64,000 nt of DNA from Odiellus spinosus (taxonomy: Eukaryota; Arthropoda; Arachnida; Opiliones; Phalangiidae), in contig OY987238.1 of NCBI GenBank assembly GCA_963920705.1, forward strand, positions 12,952,183-13,016,182, given 5' to 3'. Position numbers and translations under genes: made by a program. The stretch's first letter is position 1, and each line of letters opens with the position of its first letter. Of this stretch, positions 1 to 11,819 are shown one piece after another. The notes beneath the pieces were generated by a model, which saw nothing but the letters and a program-made list of their open reading frames with translations, was not told the DNA's origin and searched no databases.

Positions 1-28
1 CAAGCGAGGGTAAAACTTGAAACCTCAG

Positions 29-256
29 TAGCTACGTTCATAGTAGCACTTGGAATCTATTTGAACCGTTTAACTCAAATCGATTGGATTCGATTTCTCG
101 AACCAGTTTCATACCGATTTTGTTTCAACAACCGATAGATGAAGCTAAAATAAATCGATTTATAAATGAAGATAACGCGTGAGACTTAAAACGATTCCTG
201 GCGATTTGAATATCGGTTTGATTTCACCGTTTCAAATCGATTAATAAATGCTAGCT
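29..256 (+). mobile_element. family A MITE copy (degraded)
   Basis: Starts with a worn form of the family A end (AGCCGCGTTCACACTAGG in better copies) and runs through the shared words ATCGATTT, AACAACCGATAGATGAAG and GATTCCTGGCGATTTG to an inverted end near AAATGCTAGCT. The same words recur in order in at least eight other places in the window. It has no coding capacity. Both ends are eroded and no TSD is readable. Confidence 0.75.
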
Positions 257-293
257 TAATATTCCAACAACTCGGTAACCGATTTTGTATTCG

Positions 294-600
294 AAGCTTC
301 AGTATTATTTCTTAATCGATTTGAAACGGTAAAATCAAACCGATATTCGAGTCGGCAGGAATCGTTCTAAACGTCACGAGTTCATACGCATTATCTTTAT
401 AAATCGATTTATCGTAGCTTCATCTATCGGTTGTTGAAACCAGCCGAATCGGTACGAAACTGGTTCCCGAAGCAGTTTCGAGAAATCCAATCAAATCGAT
501 TCAACAATAGACGGATTCCTGTTCACACGACTCTAGCGAAACGTTTGTCGTTTTGAAACGGTTTAAATCGATTCCAAGCCTAGTATGAACGCGGCTTCAG
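294..600 (-). mobile_element. family A MITE copy
   Basis: This is the reverse orientation of the neighbouring copy at 29-256, running from TATTTCTTAATCGATTTG to GTATGAACGCGGCT. It is close to full length at about 300 bp. Together the two copies form a large imperfect inverted repeat with a short spacer. No TSD was recognised. Confidence 0.8.
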
Positions 601-904
601 TAATTTCGATTTCATTTAAACGGAGTTACTTGGTTTTTTAAACAGGTTACTATACGTAGGTCATAGAAAGTTTTGTGTAGGTGGATGTGGAAATAAGTAA
701 AAAGGGTATAGAATAAAAGAGATGAACCGCCCTTTTGAGTTTGGGTACGTTGCTTTCCTAACTGCCGCCCCGTTTGAACTCTCAATGTACCGAACCGCCT
801 TTCTCTTACACCTGTTTTCCGTTTATCCTTTTCCCGCGAGTACTTGATATATATTCTGCTCAAACCCTATAGCTCAAACCGTCCGCTGTGGCGCGCTGCT
901 ATGC

Positions 905-938
<34 letters not shown>

Positions 939-1028
939 AACCTTTAGGGTACGTTTTCATGTTTGCCTGAAAGAAAAAACAGAAAACAATTCGAATTTTC
1001 ATGGAAATCATTGTCCTATTTGATACTT
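601..1028. other. no gene seen; 30-base A run
   Basis: No gene recognised. A pure A run lies at 906-935. It is not preceded by a recognisable retrotransposon or processed gene, so it is best treated as a simple repeat. Confidence 0.5.
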
Positions 1029-1321
1029 TAGCTACGGTCGCACTAGTATTTCTTAATCGATTTGAAACGGTAAAATCAAACCGATATTCAAATCGCCAGG
1101 AATTGTTTTAAAGCGTCACGTGTACACGCATTATCTTCATAAATCGATTTATCGTAGCTTCATCTATCGGTTGTTGAAACTGAATCCGTGCGAAAATGGT
1201 TCCCGAAGCAGTTTCTAGAATCAAATCGATTCGAAAATGGACGGTGTCCCATTCACACGACTCCAGCGAAACGTTTTGAAACGATTTAAATCGATTCCAA
1301 GGCCTTGTATGAACGCGACCC
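1029..1321 (-). mobile_element. family A MITE copy
   Basis: Nearly full length. It begins AGCTACGGTCGCACTAG and ends TATGAACGCGACC on the plus strand, which is the reverse of the family's AGCCGCGTTCACAC end. The inner order of conserved blocks matches the copies at 294-600 and 24664-24950. The frames running through it are repeat translations, not genes. Confidence 0.85.
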
Positions 1322-1898
1322 AAAATGAGATCTTGAAGCTAAAATGTTGTAATCTCGAAGCTACTAGGATTATTTAGTCGCTGTTCCTTTCGATTTAGAT
1401 TAAAATATAATTATTATATTTCATTCTACACAGATTAAACGATTTATCTTCGCATTATCCGTTTGAATGAACGTTTAATTTTATTTATTAATCAAGCCTT
1501 ATTCATTATCCGATTCCGAGCTCTATTTCTTGAACAAAACTTCCCAGAACCTTTTGTTTTAGTTAATAATTAAAAGGCGTGAAAACGCGTTTTTCTTAGC
1601 GGCTGCGTGCTTTTAGAGTTTTGGCGGCGAAACGTCAAACAAGATGATGGATCCGAAGCAGATTCCACAGTCCTAGAAAGTTACGATCCTTCGATTTATT
1701 ATTTACAAGATAGCAAAGATCCGGGCTAAAGACGCCGTCGCCACCGCGAAACGCGAGCAAGCCAAGGCTTCGTGACTTTAGCCTCGCTTTAGCCCATACT
1801 TTAATCCAATACTTTGTTATGTAAAGATACGCTTTACTGTTGACGATGTCAAGATATACAGGGTGTTTTAACACTTTAACCCAATTTAGGACTTATAT
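1322..1898. other. no gene; small family G end fragment
   Basis: No gene recognised. Positions 1506-1525 read CCGATTCCGAGCTCTA, the right end of family G, without the rest of that element. The remaining sequence matches nothing else I recognise here. Confidence 0.4.
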
Positions 1899-2268
1899 CA
1901 AAGGTCTATGACTTTATTTCATAAAAGTAAACAACGCCCCGTAGTTTAACATTATCAGCAAAGGTCCGGGTAAAAGTACCGACAGATTCTGCAGGATTCG
2001 AGATACTCTAGCGGCCGCAGTTGCCGTGTAAATAGTGAAAAAAAGCGCCACTCTGCGGAGAAATTACGGAGTTGGGGGAAGATAATATAGACAAGCGCGG
2101 CCCGCCTAAATTCCGTCCCTCTCTCCGGGACTCAGAATATCGAGGAAGAGTCCAAATCACTCGAACCAGACAGGGGTGATGACTTTTTTGACTATTTTAA
2201 AGTGATGGGCTATGACGTAAAGGACGGGGCGTTGTTTACTTCTATGGAATAAAGTGATAGACTTTTGG
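1899..2268. mobile_element. family K foldback element, most complete copy
   Basis: Both ends carry the inverted block ATAAAAGTAAACAACGCCCC (here with small differences) next to TCAGCAAAGGTCC. The interior holds GCGGCCGC, AGTCCAAATCACTCGA and CAGGGGTGATGACTTTTT, which recur in the copies at 33 kb and 57.5 kb. No coding capacity. Very GC-rich for its surroundings. Confidence 0.75.
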
Positions 2269-2308
2269 TCTTACCTAGTACTATGTCATTTCCGACCAAT
2301 CATTATAC

Positions 2309-2640
2309 ATACGCAGTCACGTCGGGTTTACTTTTAATTTCAATGTGCTCTCATAGAATAATAACGAAAGAAATTGAATTTTCAAATAAGGAAAAATCGA
2401 TTTTGGTAAAAATTGGTCCAAATGGTAAAATTCCAATAGAATTCGAACCAAATAGACTAAATGAAATAAAAAATTAATTTTGGTCCAATTTTTGTTGAAT
2501 TCAAGTTATTTTATTTGGTCTAATTCTGTTAATATATACCAATTTGGACCAAAATACGTTTTCCTCATGAGTTAAGTCGATTTTTGGGTTATTCTACGCG
2601 AGCATATTGAAATTAAAAGTAAAACTGACGTCACGCGTGT
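2309..2640. mobile_element. family P palindromic element
   Basis: The left arm holds GTTTACTTTTAATTTCAATG and the right arm its complement ATTGAAATTAAAAGTAAAAC, both beside a CACGTC/GACGTCACG motif. The middle is repetitive AATTTGGACCAAA-type sequence, also with dyad symmetry. A related half copy lies at 14960-15235. The 70-codon frame inside is a palindrome artefact. Confidence 0.6.
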
Positions 2641-3337
2641 AAAAACAAATTGGGCAATTAAATTTCACGTGATTAAATTCGCGAGAACAATTTGAACTGG
2701 CCCGAATCAAGTCAGATTGCATGTCCACTTTAAATCTGTTACTTATTGATTTCCTCTATACATAGCAACTTTGTATATATTTTATGGATTTCTAGGGATT
2801 TATTTTCACCCTGTATCTAATAATATATATTCGGGAGAAAGCCCGTGGATGGGTTTATTTCTGTTTACCGTTCAGACAGTCCCTGGGTTAATTGGCTGGG
2901 AGGCATCGCCTCCCCCCCGAAAAAAGGGCTCTTTTGTCCTAAAAATACGACTCCGTTGTTGCCTGTTCCTTAGCGAATACTATTAAAAACACTACCGCGA
3001 AGTAATACACCTTAACAAAATTCTTATCTAAGAAAGTAGTACCTTCTATCATTCGCGAGATAATCCGCTTCAGGTTCGCTAGTTTGCAATCACGCTATCT
3101 ATACTCGGTTGTAATCTTACAAGGACTTATATTTGCCATTGAAAAACCTGTTTCATAAGGGATTTATAGTTCCTTTCAAGATTGCAAAGAAATATATAAG
3201 CGTCTTCTTCTCGAAATATGTCCAGGAAAGGTGCTTTCTTCTATTTTTCTGCATTTGCCAGTGAAGGTTTTTCCACATAACATTCTTTCTATTCTCAAAT
3301 ACTGTACTTTGATCTTTGGATTTTATAGCGAATTTAA
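2641..3337. other. no gene or repeat recognised
   Basis: Short frames occur but none shows a recognisable domain, splice context or homologous-looking block. Nothing here matches other parts of the window. Confidence 0.4.
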
Positions 3338-3475
3338 AGGGACCCTAATACCTAAGGTGTTTTTGTTGAAATTTGTCCTATATAATTCTTAATTTGAGAT
3401 AAATTTAATCGTATATAAAATATTATCCTATATTTTCCTATAAGAAATTTCAATTTAAGGCTAGGCTCCCTGTAA
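3338..3475. repeat. TCCTATA-rich element, L-like
   Basis: Bounded by GGGACCCTAATACCTAAG and its rough complement GGCTAGGCTCCCTG. The interior repeats TCCTATATTTTCCTAT, the same vocabulary as the interior of element L at 15260-15693 and of the long array at 19891-20705. It may be a small relative of L. Confidence 0.4.
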
Positions 3476-4285
3476 TATTTATTTTAATAACTAACTGATA
3501 AAATATATAACTGTATTTAGTATATAAAACATTTTTGGCTATTTTTAAATCTTATTACTCTTTTAAAATCGAAGCATCCAACATCAAAAATCAAATTTCC
3601 CGCGTTTTAAAACAATATTTTGAATATTTCATTTCTAGTCCTAGGAGATAGATGGCGCGCAATGACTCTACACTTATGAGACATAGGGAGGGGGTCGGCA
3701 CTGATTATTCGACACAAAAACGCAGACCGGCCTTCAATTCTTATAAACTATTTGTCTATTTTATGCATCACCCCTTTTACCTTTCCATCCCCATTCCCCA
3801 CCGTGCACGTTGACAATGTTTTCGAACGGGGCGGAACCGGGAGTTGAATTTTTTGCTTAAAGCGTCCCGATTATCTTAGTAAGTTTACCTGTATTACCTG
3901 TAACAGTTTAGAATAGATTTTAACTCAGTTTTAATATAGGTGTGTGATCGCTTTTAGTAGTGTCAAATTGTGAATTACAAACTGACCTTTCGAGCCACCG
4001 AAGTTAAATTACGACGTCAAAATGAGTGAGTGTCATATTTTTACGTTTTTCATTGCCGATGTTCCTAGTTACGCTAAGCCTTGGCTATACAACAAACTCG
4101 CTTGGCCATTTTAGGGTTAACGAAGTGATGTTAATGTAATTCTCTGGGGCGCTTCCCACCCGAGACAATTCCTCGAATTTTATTAATTTTTGCAATGCCT
4201 ATTTTTAATGAGATTAATGGGCTGAAAATACGACTGCAAAGAAATGTGGCCAATTAAGTGTGTGAAACGCCAGATCACTGATGAC
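3476..4285. other. no gene recognised
   Basis: AT-rich sequence with no open frame of note. I see no RNA gene and no match to the dispersed families. Confidence 0.4.
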
Positions 4286-4522
4286 TAGCCTAATTTTAGT
4301 CCTATATTATCCTATAAAATCTAATTTTATGTCCCGTATGATCCTATATTTCCTATAAGGAATCGAAATTGTTTTTTCAAATTTTACCAAACTTTAGAAA
4401 TTTATTTAAACACTAAAAACGTGTCTAAAAATTGCGGAAAAAATTCTGGAATACGTTTTTTGGCACGGTGATTCCGAAAATAAATTCAAAATCAATTTTT
4501 AGCTACAAGTTTCTCTTTAAAA
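4286..4522. mobile_element. TCCTATA patch plus family J copy
   Basis: Positions 4286-4372 repeat TCCTATAT/CCTATAAGG words. From 4373 the sequence matches family J: AAACGTGTCTAAAAATT, GGTGATTCCGAAAATAAATT and TTTTTAGCTACAAGTTT occur in the order seen at 46.3 kb and, reversed, at 49.74 and 50.26 kb. The right end is close to CTCTTTAA, so a TTAA flank is possible. Confidence 0.55.
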
Positions 4523-5029
4523 AACTTTTTTTTTCTGGAAACCCGTCCTTTAAAAGTTAGGTAAGGGATATTCGTTTTTGCTCTTTCTTTCAAATAACCA
4601 GGATTTCCAGTTATTTTCTCATTTTGATTCTCTTATAGTACGGAAAATAAAAATAAATATCTTTGGGACAAAATTGGATTTTTTAGCTCTATTTTTTTTT
4701 GTGAAAAAATCAACGAAAAACAATGGTTTACTTTTGCCTCAAGATATGATTAAGCTTAGTACGTGAAATCGTATTTCCATTTCCGTAGCAAAGTTATTTA
4801 TTTGTTCAACATAACTTGGTAAAATTGGGATAACGAAGGCGTATTGATACCTAATGTTAATCATAATTGGAGAAAAAATAGTCTTTCCGAACTTCTTGAC
4901 CTAAAGTATTTAGGTTCTTATAAGAACTTGATTACCGTGAGGCTATACTCGGAGATTTTCGAGAAGTAAACGGATTAGATTATAGGAGAAAATGTGATTT
5001 ATACCTAGGGATCTGATATACAGCTATTT
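4523..5029. other. no gene recognised
   Basis: A 62-codon open frame at 4578-4766 is F/K/L-rich low-complexity sequence with no recognisable domain. I treat it as chance in AT-rich DNA. Confidence 0.35.
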
Positions 5030-5442
5030 TCGTGTAATTGTTATAAGGTTTACCCGAAGATAAGCCTTGGCCGCTTTATCTATCTACATATTACTCGTAT
5101 TCAAACGTATAACGATGGATAAGAAACATTCGCGTTTCCAGAATTAGTCTAAAATATAAGAAACAATATTTCAAATTGACTTTTAATTTGAAGAATATAA
5201 ATAAAACAACGAAACTAAGAATTTAAATCATTTTTTTATTCGTTATTTTTCAGGAAAATAAATTAAATTTTTTATCCGAACGTATAACGCGGATAATATT
5301 CTTAAGATAAGTTGCCATTTTTATCTTCGAATAAGTTCATTCGCAATGAAAAATAGACTATTTTTAATCAAACAGGTAATATAGATCAGAATTTAGTAGA
5401 TTTTATCCAATTATTAAAAATTACACGAATTCCGAGCTTTAG
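5030..5442 (-). mobile_element. family G element, truncated copy
   Basis: Matches the complete copy at 17936-18493 in reverse: TTTACCCGAAGATAAGCC, ATTACTCGTATTCAAACG and ATTCGCGTTTCCAGAATTAG, ending ATTCCGAGCTTTA. The distal end is missing or diverged. It has no frame that could encode a transposase. Confidence 0.7.
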
Positions 5443-5756
5443 TTTTGAAGGAATTTTCGGTCATTATTTAAATTTTTAACTAGATTTTTTCGACGAAATG
5501 TAAGAGATTTTGAAAAGTATACAACCCCTTACAGCTGATACAGTTAAATATATTTAATTCATGGAGTCTCTAAGGACTTGTTTTTTTATCTTGTTTTCGA
5601 TCAAGACCCTTACTGTACATTATCAACAATGTGGTTTTTTACCTTTCTAGTTTACTTTTTTGCAAAGAAAATTATAAGGAAAGATAACAAAGACTCCCTA
5701 AAGGAATTTACTAAAGCAAAACCTTATTTTCAATTTAGAAAATTGGATAATAAAAC

Positions 5757-6037
5757 CAAGGAGGATCAGAGAAGGAGAGGAAATGTGGGGCTGCGTTGAG
5801 TTAGAGAGAGAAGAGCCAACCTCCCACTCGGGTGGAAAGGGGGGATAGGAATTTCTCGAGGTAAACTGTTGTCACGTGGTCGCTAGCTAGCGCGTCTCAT
5901 AAAGGATTCGTTTTACCCACGCGACAACATTTTACCACGAAACGTCTCTACCCCCGTTCTCCCAGAGTGGGAGTTTAGGCCGACGCAGTAGGAACCGCGC
6001 CGTCCCCACATTTCCTCTCCTTCTCTGATCCTCCTTG
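5757..6037 (+). mobile_element. family C MITE, intact, 7-bp TSD
   Basis: 281 bp. The inverted ends start CAAGGAGGATCAGAGAAGG, with about 34 bp nearly perfect at each end. It is flanked by perfect direct repeats ATAAAAC at 5750-5756 and 6038-6044. Two near-identical copies lie at 18707-18997 (+) and 52654-52933 (-). There is no transposase. The GC-rich interior includes GTCACGTGG and the palindrome GCTAGCTAGC. Confidence 0.93.
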
Positions 6038-6044
6038 ATAAAAC

Positions 6045-6573
6045 CCTAGGTAAAGAAGCTTTATTTCCACAAGTATAGTCTGCATTTTAGAAGAAAGTGA
6101 ATATTATATTTTAAATATTTAATTTATAACAAATAGAACAAGTTCTATTTTCTATAACATTTTAAAACCTAGTGAAATATTCAAGATTACGTTGAAATAA
6201 ATTCGTGATAACTCTGAAATTCCGTAAGATTTTCTTACCATTTTTGGGTTAAATGAATTAAATAAAAGATGGGCTTGGATTATAATTGAGCTCTTTAAAA
6301 AGAGAGATGATTAAGAGACTATTGAATAATTAAGTTCTCTAGCTCTTCCTCCTCCATTTTCTCATCTCGCGATTCGCCTACCCTGCCCAGCAGTTAGTTG
6401 AGTAATTGTAATCGTTTTCGCCTCCCTTCGGTTAACTTTGTCGAACTGGCACGCTCTATAAGGGAGCGTGGAAAGGAAAATATGAAGTAATTAATATTAC
6501 ATTCTTTATCTTAAATAATCTCCGTTTGAAATCATACTCTATCATATTTCTCCCACAAGGAAAATATATTTAA
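6045..6573. other. no gene recognised
   Basis: Ordinary AT-rich sequence. Nothing here matches the other repeats and no coding or RNA signal is visible. Confidence 0.35.
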
Positions 6574-6660
6574 AGGGAGAATGAAACCTAAAAACATGTG
6601 ATTTTTAATCGATTTCTTATCGTTTAAATATTACTAATCCGACAGTAGAAAAAAAAATAA
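6574..6660 (+). mobile_element. family E left-end fragment
   Basis: Preceded by TTAA, it starts AGGGAGAATGAAACCTAA and continues with TTTTTAATCGATTTCTTA and CGTTTAAATA, the first 80 or so bases of family E. The rest of the element is absent. Confidence 0.65.
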
Positions 6661-6672
6661 AAACAAATTGGC

Positions 6673-6703
<31 letters not shown>

Positions 6704-7459
6704 GGTAAATTAGATTTGCATATTTTTAGAAATAAAATACGCACGCTTCACACACGTGACCTCCAGTCTCAAGGTGTGGTTGAGGTACATCTTATCCCTG
6801 ACTTACTTGACGCTATAATTAACCCGCGAAGTATCTTGACCGTTTAGAGTTTTTTAAAAAAAAATTCCTCTCTCCTTGGTCGAAAGTTCTGACGACAAAA
6901 CTTTCAGAACCACGTACCAATCATAATATGGCTTGTTGTAAACTTGAAGAGTGATTTACATGTGATAATATTTGAAAGTCTTTTTCTTTTACACCTTCCC
7001 CTGAAGGAGTTATCCACATTTCCCCACGAAACGATAGTAGCATATATAACTCGATTTATGATCTCTTTGTCTTTCGATTCTATTCCCGAAATATCGCGAT
7101 AGAAACGCCACGCCTCCCCTCTCCCTTTTTCGTCATTTCCCTCCAGTTCAATTATATAACATTATAAACGTTACTTAGGGGGGTTGTATCCCCTCAAACC
7201 CCATGCAGAGGGGTAACAATTAATTACCATCCAATCGGTTAAATTGTTCCCCAGGGGAAAACAAGACGCGTACTTCCAATATTTCATCCCAAACGATTTT
7301 GCTTGTATCGCCAGTAAGGAGATACGTTATATTACGCGAGCGTGCGATAATGTTACTTATTTATAAACATGGATTAATAATTAACGCACTTAGAATGAAC
7401 ATATGAGTGTAAAAATGTTAAAATGACTTGTTTAGAACACCAAACCTATCGAACGAAAT
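6661..7459. other. no gene; 27-base T run
   Basis: A T run lies at 6677-6703. The remainder has no coding signal. A small dyad GAAAGTTCTGA..ACTTTCAGAAC occurs near 6881-6910. No family match was recognised. Confidence 0.35.
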
Positions 7460-8004
7460 TAGCCGCGTTCAGACTAGGCCTTGAAATCGATTTAAACCGT
7501 TTCGCGTGAACGGGAAACTGTCTTTTCTAGAATTGATTTGATATGATTTCTCGAAACTGCTTCGGGAACCACTTTCGTACCGATTTTGTTTCAATAATCG
7601 ATAGATGAAGCTACGATAAATCGATTTATAAAAGCTATGGTCTCACTATAGTATTTCTTAATCGATTTAAAACTGTAAAATCAAACCGATATTCAAATCA
7701 GCGTCATTTGTTCACGCATTATCAATTTATCGTAGCTTCATCTTACTGTTGTTGCAACCTAATCGGGATGAAACTGGTTCCCGAAGCAGTTTCGAGAAAT
7801 CGAATCAAATCGATTCGAGAAAAGACGGTTTCCCGTTAACACGACTCTAGGGAAACGTTTTGAAACGGTTTAAATCGATTTTAAGGATTAGTATGAACGC
7901 GACTAAAGATAATCCGTTAACACTTGAGGCTTAAAACGATTTGAATATCTGTTTCATTTTACCATTTCAAATCGATTAAGAAATACTAGTGTGATCGCTT
8001 TAGA
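7460..8004 (+). mobile_element. family A MITE interrupted by another A
   Basis: The left part is 7460-7642 (AGCCGCGTTCAGACTAGG onward). The right part is about 7905-8004, ending AATACTAGTGTGATCG. The two parts join smoothly if the reverse-oriented A copy between them is removed, so this is the older host element. Confidence 0.8.
7642..7904 (-). mobile_element. family A MITE nested in family A
   Basis: Begins AGCTATGGTCTCACTATAG and ends GTATGAACGCGAC, inserted into the word TTTATAAAGATAA of the host A. The sequence reads TTTATAA before it and TAAAGATAA after it, so a 3-bp TAA duplication is the simplest reading (ambiguous by one base). A 3-bp TWA target is typical of PIF/Harbinger transposons, which is an inference here. 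Confidence 0.75.
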
Positions 8005-8262
8005 CCAGGCTCGAATCGAATCATGTCTGCTTTAATCTTCCTTATACACTTCACCATAATTTGAAATTATCGCATGATTATCTGGTTTACTAATTATTAC
8101 GCATATGCATCTCTGTAGTTTGAACGTCATATAACCTTTTCCCCTTGCTTTAATTTCTCTAAGCCTGTTTACTCCGGTTCATCCGTGTAATTTCTAACTA
8201 TACATTTTCCGATCTTTTCTCGTTAAATTGGCTTAAAGTTTTAAGGAAATTATATATATAAC

Positions 8263-8599
8263 CAGAAGCCGATGAAACCCTCCTTTGAAGTCTACTACTC
8301 TAATGTTCGATATAGCGCTCCTCTCTGTATGGGTAAAATTCCCAATTTTACGAGATCGGAGAGGTCCTACTTCATACCCCCTGTCTACAGAAAATTGGAA
8401 ATTCTCTCTCTCCACGAACGACGAAGTTTTTTTGACGAACTCCGAGGCTGCTAGAGATATTCGCTCGACGAACTCCCGCTCCGAAAATATCTACCGTTAG
8501 GAGGCGTACGAATCGCGCTTTTTGAAACTAACCCATACAGAGAGGGGTAGACAAGACCGGGGAGTAATAGACTTCAAAGGAGGGTTTCATCGGCTTCTG
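8263..8599 (+). mobile_element. family B MITE, complete copy
   Basis: 337 bp with inverted ends CAGAAGCCGATGAAACCCTC...TTTCATCGGCTTCTG. The interior has CATACAGAGAGG-type blocks near both ends and CTCGACGAACTCCCGCTCC. Flanks do not show the 7-bp duplication seen at three other copies, so one flank has decayed or recombined. The open frames on both strands are translations of the palindrome and are not genes. Confidence 0.9.
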
Positions 8600-9132
8600 T
8601 TCTGACACATAATTTAATTCGGAATCCTATGCTTTCGCGAAACTTTATTAAAATATGTTTAATTTAAACGCGAGCCTGCCCTTAATTTTTGACGAATTGT
8701 CATTTGCACACGCGCTGAATCTCTAATACATTTTTCCGCGCCAAGTATATATCTTGAATTTGATTTATGACCTATGCTATTAATTAAAGAAAGAATGAAA
8801 CCTGAAAGATTTTAAATAGGTTTTAAATAATTTCTAGTAAAGCAATTAATAGACTTTACACGAATATCCATGGAGAGTTTAGAGAATAGAGGAGAAATAT
8901 TGAAGCTCCATCATTGATTGGACAATCTTTAGGGGGCGGCTTTAATCTACTTCCGGTAGCTCTCCTACTGTAGCAGAGTGACCAAGCAGTGGTTAAAAAT
9001 AGTAAAGACAAAATATTAGTCTAAAGTTATTGAACGAAAAATATAACACGCCTTCTAGCGTGGCTCTGATTTTCGGAAGTTAAATAGGCCCAGTTTGAAT
9101 TGGAACAGCTAACAACTGTTTCCATTACTTTA
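8600..9132. other. no gene recognised
   Basis: No coding frame, RNA gene or known dispersed repeat was seen. Confidence 0.35.
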
Positions 9133-9380
9133 CCCGAGAATTAACAGTATTCTCTAAGAGACAATAGCGAAATCACGTGATTCTAGTAATGACGTAATAT
9201 TGCGGGAGATTTTTATTTAAAAAATTTCGAAAATGATGATTATGAAATAAGTATTTTTACTGTCGCTGTAATTTTATTCTATGACATAAGTATATATATT
9301 TTGAATCGTTTTTTAACGATCAACCCGAAAATGGTACTTAATTTCCATTTGGAGTTCATGGAAAATGTGTTAGCCTCACT
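9133..9380 (+). mobile_element. family D element, right half
   Basis: Contains the family D blocks AAATCACGTGATT, ATGACGTAATATTGCGGG, ACTGTCGCTGTAATTTT and TTTTTTAACGATCAACCCG, and ends AGCCTCACT followed by TTAA. The left half is missing. No coding capacity. Confidence 0.75.
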
Positions 9381-10250
9381 TTAAACGCTGTGCTCCGAAC
9401 TTTGACGATATATATACTTCATTACACTGGAATCGAACCCTTGGGACAATTCTACTACTAATATACTTATAGAGACAAGACCTTACTGCTTTGTATATAA
9501 TATGGACTAATTATTAACTTGGTCCATCATTACGCTCGGGTAAATCTCTCAAATCAGCGTAATACTTAGACGTTATAAGAAGCTTTAAAGGCTTCTAATT
9601 CCGGACGTCTCTTTGAACGTTTTAATGAGGACACACACGTCCACGATGTCTATTGTCATTTTCTCTCATTAAGAAACTCTAGGAAGACAGTTGAGCCTAA
9701 GACAGGAGGCAAAGTTCATATATCACCTACAGCGTACGAAACCTTTCCCCTCTATGGAAAGGCGAAGAAAGGGATCAACTTTTTAATGGTTAATTTAACC
9801 GGAACTATCTAACCACGACCCGATTAGTCGTCCCTATAGCTGTAGCTAGACATTATGAGGAAGGTTTTATGGAGTTACCAACTTGATAAAGTGAAATTTT
9901 CACTAAATCTAGTTTTTCACGGGATGGAAATTTAAAAAAAAAAAAAAAAAAGGGGGTTTTGGAACTATAATGAACTAATTACGGTAGCTTCCTAACCCCA
10001 CCTACTACTAGTTTTGCAAACTAATATATGGAACGTTGGTCTTGGACTTAAAATTCGTCTGTTAAGTTAGGCTTAGCCATCAACAAAAACAAATCACGCA
10101 TTATTAAGTTCATTTTGTTATTTTTTGGGATAGAGTGACCTTCTATGTTTCGGAATGGTCAACGTTTCATTACAGCTAAGTTTTCATATCATATACTACG
10201 CCTTAGCTTGTTTGAAGTCTAAGCAGACGACACTTTCAAAGATTAGAATT
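9381..10250. other. no gene; A run
   Basis: A sequence resembling a tRNA B box in reverse (GGTTCGATTCC) occurs near 9429-9440, but no A box or cloverleaf accompanies it. An A run of about 18 lies near 9933-9951. Otherwise nothing was recognised. Confidence 0.35.
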
Positions 10251-10432
10251 AGCTACATTCACACTAAAGACTTAAAACCCATTTTCAAACCGTTTTGAAT
10301 CTTCAAATCGACTTTTCAAGATAATAATTATATATTTTGAAATATTATCTTTACATTTGACCTCAAAATTTTACAATTTGACCTCTCTAAAACGGTTAAA
10401 ATCGGTTATAAAGTATCTAGTGTGAGAAGGGT
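10251..10432. mobile_element. A-like foldback element
   Basis: Starts AGCTACATTCACACTAAAG and ends TATCTAGTGTGAGAAG, an inverted pair similar to the outer ends of family A. The interior is different, with AAACCGTTTTGAATC and AAAACGGTTAAAATCGG. It is likely a relative of A with another core. Confidence 0.55.
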
Positions 10433-10854
10433 CGAAAAGAGTCAAGTTGCGGTTCTCAGATAACCCTTCTATACTTTCTCCAAGACTGTAGGCCTATATC
10501 TAATGTAAGCTAGACCATACTCTTCCGGTTTCTCGCTCTCTGTCTCGTGGGCGGTCGGTCGCCTGTCATCCTCTAATGCGGTAAAACCCGTAAAAGACGC
10601 AATTAGTCCCTAAAAGTTCTCCCAACAATTGATCAAGCTAGAAGAGAGAACAGCGAGACGCGAGATGGGTCAAGTTAATTCTTTTAACCGCCTACACGTA
10701 CCATCCCCCGAAATCCGTCTTACACCGAGAGTATTCTCAGCCTCAGTAATCTTCTTTGCTTGTGTTTATAGGATAATATATACACCACACCCTGAACATA
10801 AGCAAATGTTAAAGAAAAAACTACTAATTAAAGTGGTACTGTCACGATTTTTTT
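10433..10854. other. no gene recognised
   Basis: A 78-codon frame begins at 10629 with no recognisable domain; its 3' end enters the family D copy. I do not regard it as a gene. Confidence 0.35.
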
Positions 10855-11065
10855 ATGAACTCTAAATGGAAATTGAGTCATATTTTCGGGTTGATCGTTA
10901 AAAAACGGTTCGATATTGTCGATATATGTCATAGAACAAAATTACAGCTACAGTAAAACATACATATTTTATAATCGCCATTTTTGAAATTTTCAAAATT
11001 AAAATTCCTCGCGATACTACGTCATTATGGTCGCGTTCTGACACGTGATAAGATCGTTTTCACGC
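10855..11065 (-). mobile_element. family D element, partial
   Basis: Reverse of the family D right half: GAACTCTAAATGGAAATTGA, TTTCGGGTTGATCGTTAAAA, ATTACAGCTACAGTAAAA, TACTACGTCATTATGG, then GTTCTGACACGTGATAAG. The outer end lacks the AGCCTCACT terminus. Confidence 0.7.
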
Positions 11066-11131
11066 TGTAAATTGTCGATATATCCGTTTTAATAATAAAT
11101 CTTTTAATCGTAAGTTTAGCACGCAATCTTC

Positions 11132-11667
11132 TTAGAGCTCGGAATTTGTATAATTTTTATAAATTGGATAAAATCTACTAAATTTTGAGTTATATTATCT
11201 GTTTAATTAAAAATATACTATTTTTCATTCGAGTTAACTTATTCGAAGATAATGTAAAAAAACATAATCCTTATCCGTTTTTATCTAAAAATGGCCGCCT
11301 TATCTTAGAATATTATCCATCGCGTTATACGTTCGGATAAAAATTTAATTCAAAATTTATTTTTCCGTGAAAAATAACGAATAAAAAGATGATTTAAAAT
11401 CTTATCGTTTTTATTTTTATTCTTCGAATTAAAAGTCAATTTGAAATATTGTTTCTTATATTTTAGACTAATTCTGGAAACGCGAATGTTTCTTATCCAT
11501 CGTTATACGTTTGAATACGAGTAATTTGTAGATAGATAAAGCGGCGAAGGCTTATCTTCGGGTAAACCTTATACGTTTAACAATCATACGAATATACAAA
11601 TTTCATTTTTTAGTTACGAACAAATATATCCAAAAATGTGAAAATATACGAATATCCGAGATCTAAA
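11132..11667 (+). mobile_element. family G element
   Basis: Starts TAGAGCTCGGAATTTG and follows the complete copy at 17936-18493 block by block (CGTTATACGTTCGGATAA, ATTCTGGAAACGCGAATG, AAAGCGGCGAAGGCTTATC). It ends in a decayed ATCCGAGATCTA. About 535 bp, without a coding frame. Confidence 0.8.
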
Positions 11668-11778
11668 TCTCCTTCGTCTTTTTGTAAAAGAAAACTTTTA
11701 TTTTTCCACGCAATTTCCCAGGAGAAATATATATTAGTTTTACGAACCATAAGAGTTTCTTTTGAAGGCATTGATTGG

Positions 11779-11819
<41 letters not shown>

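Noticed and set aside
906..935. Long A run as the tail of a processed gene or SINE
   Set aside because: No upstream SINE body, gene-like sequence or flanking duplication was found.
8233..8500. Recurrent 60-92 codon frames with similar peptides at 8.3, 16.2-16.5 and 50.5-50.8 kb on both strands
   Set aside because: They are six-frame translations of the palindromic family B transposon, not a gene family.
9429..9440. Reverse-strand GGTTCGATTCC, an exact pol III B box
   Set aside because: The upstream sequence lacks an A box, anticodon arm and acceptor stem.
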